Position numbers and translations under genes: made by a program. The notes beneath the pieces were generated by a model. The model was given only the letters and a program-made list of their open reading frames with translations, did no database searches and had not been told where the DNA came from. Below, one piece after another: positions 6,116-9,755 of a stretch of 9,755 nt of DNA (positions are counted from its first letter, which is position 1; each line of letters begins with the position of its first letter). The stretch comes from CAUZRD01 sp963582255 (GTDB taxonomy: Bacteria > Pseudomonadota > Alphaproteobacteria > Rhizobiales > TMED25): contig CAUZRD010000072.1 of NCBI GenBank assembly GCA_963582255.1, positions 1 to 9,755 on the forward strand, read 5' to 3'.

Positions 6116-8776
6116 ATGACGAAATGGGTCTATTCATTTGGTGGTGAAAAAACCGAGGGCGCAGCTTCAATGCGCGATCTTCTCGGAGGTAAGGGTGCCA
6201 ATCTTGCGGAGATGTGTACCTTAAATTTGCCGGTGCCACCGGGATTTACGGTTTCGACAGACGTATGCGCCGCCTATTACGGCAATGACCATAACTTGCC
6301 TGATGATCTGGCCGCGCAGGTTAATGATGCCCTCCATAAGATCGAGCAGACTGTTGGGGCTAAATTTGGTGACACCTCCAATCCTCTGTTGGTTTCTGTG
6401 CGCTCGGGTTCCCGCGCGTCGATGCCGGGTATGATGGATACGGTACTCAATCTGGGGCTGAACGACGAGACGGCTTCAGCGCTTGCCAAGCGTGCAGGCG
6501 ATGAAAGGTTTGCCTATGATTCATATCGCCGGTTCATCCAGATGTATTCTGATGTAGTGCTCGGCATGGATGGTGAGCTATTTGAAGAAATTCTTGAAGA
6601 ATATAAGCATCAAAAAGAATATGTTCTTGATACAGATCTTATTGCGGATGACTGGAAAGAGCTGATTGTGCGTTACAAGGCGTGTATTGCTGAGGAGCTT
6701 GGCACGCCATTCCCCGAGGCTGTTCATGATCAGCTCTGGGGGGCAATCTCGGCGGTTTTTGGGTCTTGGAAAAACAATCGTGCCATTACCTATAGGCGCC
6801 TTCATGGTATCCCCGATGGGTGGGGCACGGCGGTTAATGTACAGGCGATGGTTTTTGGTAATCTGGGTGAAACAAGTGCGACGGGCGTTGCTTTTACCCG
6901 TGATCCGTCAACCGGAGAAAATGCGTTTTATGGCGAATTTTTGGTCAATGCTCAGGGTGAAGATGTGGTGGCCGGTATTCGTACCCCGCAGAATATTACT
7001 GAACGGGCGCGGAAGGCGGTAGGCTCGGACTCACCCTCGCTTGAGGGCTTGATGCCGACAGTGTTTGGCGAACTGCGGGATATTTCTGACCTGCTGGAAA
7101 AACACTACCGCGACATGCAAGACATAGAATTCACGATACAGGATGGCCGGTTGTGGATGTTGCAGACGCGCTCGGGCAAGCGCACTGCTAGGGCGGCGTT
7201 GAAAATTGCAGTTGATCTGGCTGAAGCGGGTCTTATTACCAAGGAACAGGCAATAGAGCGTATCGAACCATCCAGTCTTGATCAGCTTCTACATCCAACT
7301 CTTGATCCTGATGTGGCAGTGAATGTGATTGCTTCTGGGCTTCCTGCGTCTCCGGGAGCCGCGTCTGGTGAGATTGTGTTTAGTGCCGATGAAGCGGAAA
7401 AGCTTGCGAATGAGGGACGCACCGTCATCCTTGCTCGGGTTGAGACCAGCCCGGAAGATATTCACGGCATGCATGCAGCAGCTGGAATTTTAACAACCAG
7501 GGGTGGGATGACCTCTCATGCGGCGGTGGTCGCGCGCGGAATGGGCCGGCCATGCGTATCGGGCGCCGGGGCAATCCGGATTGACTACCAGCGTGGTGTT
7601 CTGACTGCCGGAAATGCGATATTCTCCGCCGGAGATATTATCACTATTGATGGCGCTACCGGGCGGGTTATTTCTGGCGAAGTAAAAATGCTGCTCCCTG
7701 AATTTTCGGACGATTTCGAGGTTCTAATGTCGTGGGCGGACGGCGTTCGCAAGCTTGGTGTTCGCGCTAATGCGGAAACCAAGGCTGATGCAGAAGTTGC
7801 GCGTAATTTTGGTGCTGAGGGGATTGGACTGTGTCGTACGGAGCATATGTTTTTTGAGGGCGATCGTATCATCGCGATGCGGGAGATGATTCTGGCTGGA
7901 GATGAAGTGGGGCGTCGAACGGCACTTGCAAAAATTCTGCCGATGCAGCGTCAGGACTTCATATCTCTGTTCGAGGTGATGGCTGGTCTGCCAGTTACTA
8001 TCAGGTTGCTCGACCCACCGCTGCATGAATTTCTCCCTCACACGGCATCTGAAATTCGAGATGTTGCCGAGGCAATGAACGCTGATCCAGAAGTTCTTCG
8101 TGCGAGGGTTGACGAGTTAGCTGAATCAAACCCGATGTTGGGCCATCGCGGTTGCCGGCTTGCTATTACCTATCCGGAAATTCCTGAAATGCAAGCTCGG
8201 GCGATATTTGAAGCCTCTATTGAGGCGGCAAAAACCACCGGGCAGGCGGTGGAACCTGAAATCATGGTACCGCTTATTTCAACCAAGGCAGAGCTTGATG
8301 TCGTGAAAGAGGCTATCTTGCGGGCTGCAGAGGCGGTTGAGACAGAAATGGGCGTGAGTCTTTCCTATCAGATAGGCACCATGGTCGAGTTGCCGCGGGC
8401 ATGTATTGAAGCTGGTGAGATTGCTAAAACGGCTGAGTTTTTCTCATTTGGAACCAACGATCTTACCCAAACTACCTATGGCATCAGTCGTGACGATGCG
8501 GCCAGATTTCTCATTCCGTATGTTGACGGTGGAATTTTGGAAACAGATCCGTTCATTAGTATTGATAGGGCGGGTGTTGGTGCTCTCATCGTTATGGCAG
8601 CCGAGCGTGGGCGTGCTATGCGCAGTGGGATCAAGATGGGGATTTGCGGTGAACATGGTGGTGATCCGGCGTCAATCCAATTCTGTGCTGAGGTTGGGCT
8701 TGATTATGTTTCCTGTTCTCCGTTTCGGGTTCCGATCGCACGGCTTGCTGCTGCGCAAGCGGCATTAAAGCTCTAG
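6116..8776 (+). CDS. ppdK: Pyruvate, phosphate dikinase
   Basis: Converts pyruvate, ATP and phosphate to PEP, AMP and pyrophosphate, reversibly, in the cytoplasm. It supports gluconeogenesis from C3 acids, or glycolysis that uses pyrophosphate. The 886 residues match the usual length. Domains in order: an N-terminal nucleotide-binding region (LLGGKGANLAEM at 22-33; VRSGSRASMPGMMDTVLNLG at 95-114; DIEFTIQDGRLWMLQTRSGK at 336-355); the swivelling phosphohistidine domain, TTRGGMTSHAAVVARGMG (460-477), with phosphorylated His468 and the regulatory Thr466 two residues before it; and the C-terminal PEP/pyruvate barrel (GLCRTEHMFF at 571-580, NPMLGHRGCR at 672-681, EIMVPLI at 715-721, SFGTNDLTQTTYG at 777-789, GICGEHGGDP at 842-851 with catalytic Cys844). 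All key residues are present. The start fits the common MTKWVY N-terminus; its ribosome binding site is poor. The 65-base leader from glyS has only weak overlapping hairpins, so the two genes may be co-transcribed. Confidence 0.98.
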   Translation: MTKWVYSFGGEKTEGAASMRDLLGGKGANLAEMCTLNLPVPPGFTVSTDVCAAYYGNDHNLPDDLAAQVNDALHKIEQTVGAKFGDTSNPLLVSVRSGSRASMPGMMDTVLNLGLNDETASALAKRAGDERFAYDSYRRFIQMYSDVVLGMDGELFEEILEEYKHQKEYVLDTDLIADDWKELIVRYKACIAEELGTPFPEAVHDQLWGAISAVFGSWKNNRAITYRRLHGIPDGWGTAVNVQAMVFGNLGETSATGVAFTRDPSTGENAFYGEFLVNAQGEDVVAGIRTPQNITERARKAVGSDSPSLEGLMPTVFGELRDISDLLEKHYRDMQDIEFTIQDGRLWMLQTRSGKRTARAALKIAVDLAEAGLITKEQAIERIEPSSLDQLLHPTLDPDVAVNVIASGLPASPGAASGEIVFSADEAEKLANEGRTVILARVETSPEDIHGMHAAAGILTTRGGMTSHAAVVARGMGRPCVSGAGAIRIDYQRGVLTAGNAIFSAGDIITIDGATGRVISGEVKMLLPEFSDDFEVLMSWADGVRKLGVRANAETKADAEVARNFGAEGIGLCRTEHMFFEGDRIIAMREMILAGDEVGRRTALAKILPMQRQDFISLFEVMAGLPVTIRLLDPPLHEFLPHTASEIRDVAEAMNADPEVLRARVDELAESNPMLGHRGCRLAITYPEIPEMQARAIFEASIEAAKTTGQAVEPEIMVPLISTKAELDVVKEAILRAAEAVETEMGVSLSYQIGTMVELPRACIEAGEIAKTAEFFSFGTNDLTQTTYGISRDDAARFLIPYVDGGILETDPFISIDRAGVGALIVMAAERGRAMRSGIKMGICGEHGGDPASIQFCAEVGLDYVSCSPFRVPIARLAAAQAALKL

Positions 8777-8894
8777 CTGTTTGTATGAATTAATGATCAT
8801 CTGTTTTTGCGGAGCTTCCTTGCGGTGTGGCGTGTAGTATCGTTGGAGCTGTTGGCCTGCTGGGCCTTTTAACCCACGGCTTTTTTCAGAGAGA

Positions 8895-9527
8895 TTGCAG
8901 ACTGCTATAAAATCTGACGCAGATCTAGCTACTAAAGCATCTGTTGCTTTATCGATTGAGCTGACGCAGCCGGTCACCGTTGTTAGTCTGGACCCGCAGT
9001 TGCGTCGTGGCGAGTCTGCTCCCCAGTCTAAGTCATTAATACATGGTGTCGCCGAGCAGCGATTAGTCGAAAAACGCGGTGTACCACCAGAAGATATGGT
9101 AATATTGAGGGCGTCTTTGGCTGATGATTTCAGCGGTGCTGGTTTACGCGCAATAGAGAGTGGTTTTCCCCTGACCGCACGCCGGGTAGTGGTTGGTGAT
9201 ACCCCAGTGCGGTTGGCCTCAATCGGAGATGTTCGAGAGTTTATTTCGGTGCGTGAGCGCGGAGGTATGCATGCTAGTTCTCTAGTCTTTGGATCGTTAT
9301 TTCATGAGCCGGAAGCGCACAGGCTTGATCCAGTATTTGATGCAATTCCGGTGCCTGCCAGTATTTCTTTGGTACGCCAAGAAGATGGAAGTGCGGTGTT
9401 ACAGTTATTGTTTGACGCTCTGCTAGATCAAGTTGGCTACATCAATTCTGAAAGCCGTGGTGATCTTGTGGAGGCAGATGAATTAGCTCGCAACCCCGGG
9501 TCGAAAAAGGGCCTTCTCATGACCTGA
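8895..9527 (+). CDS. Uncharacterised protein segment, likely N-terminal region of the SleB-type hydrolase
   Basis: A 210-codon open frame if read from a TTG at 8895; no ATG or GTG occurs in frame before about residue 68 and there is no good ribosome binding site, so the start is doubtful. I do not recognise the family. The sequence is acidic to neutral and soluble-looking, without membrane segments. It contains PPEDMVILRASLADDFSGAG (about 64-83), AIESGFPLTARRVVVGD (about 86-102) and ADELARNPGSKKG near the end. It stops 47 bases after the SleB frame opens and 24 bases before the TGC codon that begins the conserved SleB domain. Hydrolases of this family often carry a poorly conserved N-terminal region of this size, so it probably belongs to the same protein. 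It could instead be a separate small gene following ppdK. Confidence 0.55.
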   Translation: MQTAIKSDADLATKASVALSIELTQPVTVVSLDPQLRRGESAPQSKSLIHGVAEQRLVEKRGVPPEDMVILRASLADDFSGAGLRAIESGFPLTARRVVVGDTPVRLASIGDVREFISVRERGGMHASSLVFGSLFHEPEAHRLDPVFDAIPVPASISLVRQEDGSAVLQLLFDALLDQVGYINSESRGDLVEADELARNPGSKKGLLMT

Positions 9528-9755
9528 GGTTGGCGCGACAGCGTTATTGCCTCGCCACGGCGATTTATTACGAAGCGCGCGGAGAGCCGGTTAATGGGCA
9601 GAAAGCCGTGGCTCAGGTGGTGTTAAACCGAGTCGATGACAAACGGTATCCCAACACGGTATGTGGGGTCGTCTTTCAGGATGAAACCCAGCGTAACCGA
9701 TACCAGTTCTCATTTGCCTGCGACGGCAAACCAGAACGGCCAAAACCTGGGGACA
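9482..9755 (+). CDS. Cell wall hydrolase, SleB/CwlJ family (hydrolase_2 domain), partial
   Basis: The translated frame contains CLATAIYYEARGEPVNGQKA, then VAQVVLNRV, KRYPNTVCGVVFQ and YQFSFACDGK. This is the front half of the SleB/CwlJ domain, a peptidoglycan lytic enzyme; the glutamate in YYEARGE is the expected catalytic residue. The cysteines at the start (before LATA), in TVCG and in FACDG are typical of the non-sporulating proteobacterial members, which act in the cell envelope. The frame is open from 9482 (stop at 9479-9481) and runs off the window. It has no plausible start codon with a ribosome binding site: only a TTG at 9530 directly after the previous stop. It therefore probably continues the upstream open frame through a -1 shift. 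It follows ppdK on the same strand. Confidence 0.85.
   Translation, partial: MSSQPRVEKGPSHDLRLARQRYCLATAIYYEARGEPVNGQKAVAQVVLNRVDDKRYPNTVCGVVFQDETQRNRYQFSFACDGKPERPKPGD

Larger units (their letters stand above)
8827..9755 (+). pseudogene. Probable frame-broken SleB-type cell wall hydrolase gene (two apparent -1 shifts; 3' end outside window)
   Basis: Three open stretches in three frames line up as one exported hydrolase. First, a GTG at 8827, with GGAG at 8811-8814 upstream, opens a short hydrophobic segment (IVGAVGLLGLLTHGFF) like a signal anchor, which stops at 8908-8910. Second, a long open stretch from 8838 to a TGA at 9525-9527. Third, a frame open from 9482 to the window end with a clear SleB domain. 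Each change is -1, as after loss of one base. Each allowed interval contains a homopolymer: T6 at 8881-8886 and A5 at 9504-9508. Restoring one base at each would give one continuous protein. Pseudogene decay, sequencing undercalls or ribosomal slippage could all explain this. The SleB part is sure; the hydrophobic start is a guess. Confidence 0.5.

Noticed and set aside
6578..6805. Reverse-strand open frames inside ppdK, glyS and pgi, for example 6578-6805 and 5675-5992
   Set aside because: They lie opposite strongly conserved enzymes, have low-complexity Ser/Arg-rich translations and no ribosome binding sites. They are coding-strand shadows.
8854..8870. GGCC-TGCTG-GGCC followed by TTTT as a terminator for ppdK
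   Set aside because: The stem is only 4 bp and the T run is short. The same bases may encode the hydrophobic start of the SleB protein, so a terminator is not well supported.
9498..9530. Programmed -1 ribosomal frameshift between the middle segment and the SleB domain as an established feature
   Set aside because: AAA AAG is present, but the base before it is G rather than A. The GGAGG at 9470-9474 is about 30 bases upstream, farther than usual for a stimulator, and no strong downstream stem was found. It is kept only as one option in the frame-break finding.

Overview
The gene content points to an alphaproteobacterium of middling GC content. PpdK, the separate beta subunit of glycyl-tRNA synthetase (GlyS) and a SleB-type hydrolase all look alphaproteobacterial, and the order glyS-ppdK-cell wall hydrolase is, from memory, common in that class. 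The sequence alone does not fix the order or genus. No rRNA, tRNA, CRISPR array, insertion sequence or phage gene was seen, and no stretch longer than about 105 bases lacks a plausible gene.

Layout. The left edge (1-465, +) holds the C-terminal part of a tandem universal stress protein. It runs convergently into pgi (496-2139, -), the complete glucose-6-phosphate isomerase of glycolysis and gluconeogenesis. A 103-base divergent gap (2140-2242) separates pgi from a two-gene unit on the + strand: a thiolase-fold protein (2243-3388) and a small zinc-ribbon/OB-fold (DUF35) protein (3385-3708) that overlap by an ATGA. The gap contains a perfect 12-bp palindrome inside a longer dyad, a possible operator. 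The + strand continues with glyS (3807-6050), which has no glyQ beside it in this window, then ppdK (6116-8776), pyruvate phosphate dikinase. The right edge (about 8827-9755, +) holds a SleB-family cell wall hydrolase gene whose reading frame appears broken at two places and which runs off the window.

How the genes fit together. Pgi and PpdK are both reversible central-carbon enzymes, at the hexose-phosphate and the PEP/pyruvate level. GlyS is a housekeeping translation enzyme. The thiolase-DUF35 pair resembles acyl-CoA C-C bond enzymes that work with a DUF35 partner. The protein lacks the usual catalytic Cys-His-Cys residues of thiolases, so it is probably not a normal acetyl-CoA acetyltransferase. 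This pair is the most interesting part of the window, followed by the frame-broken sleB locus. The rest is ordinary chromosomal backbone.
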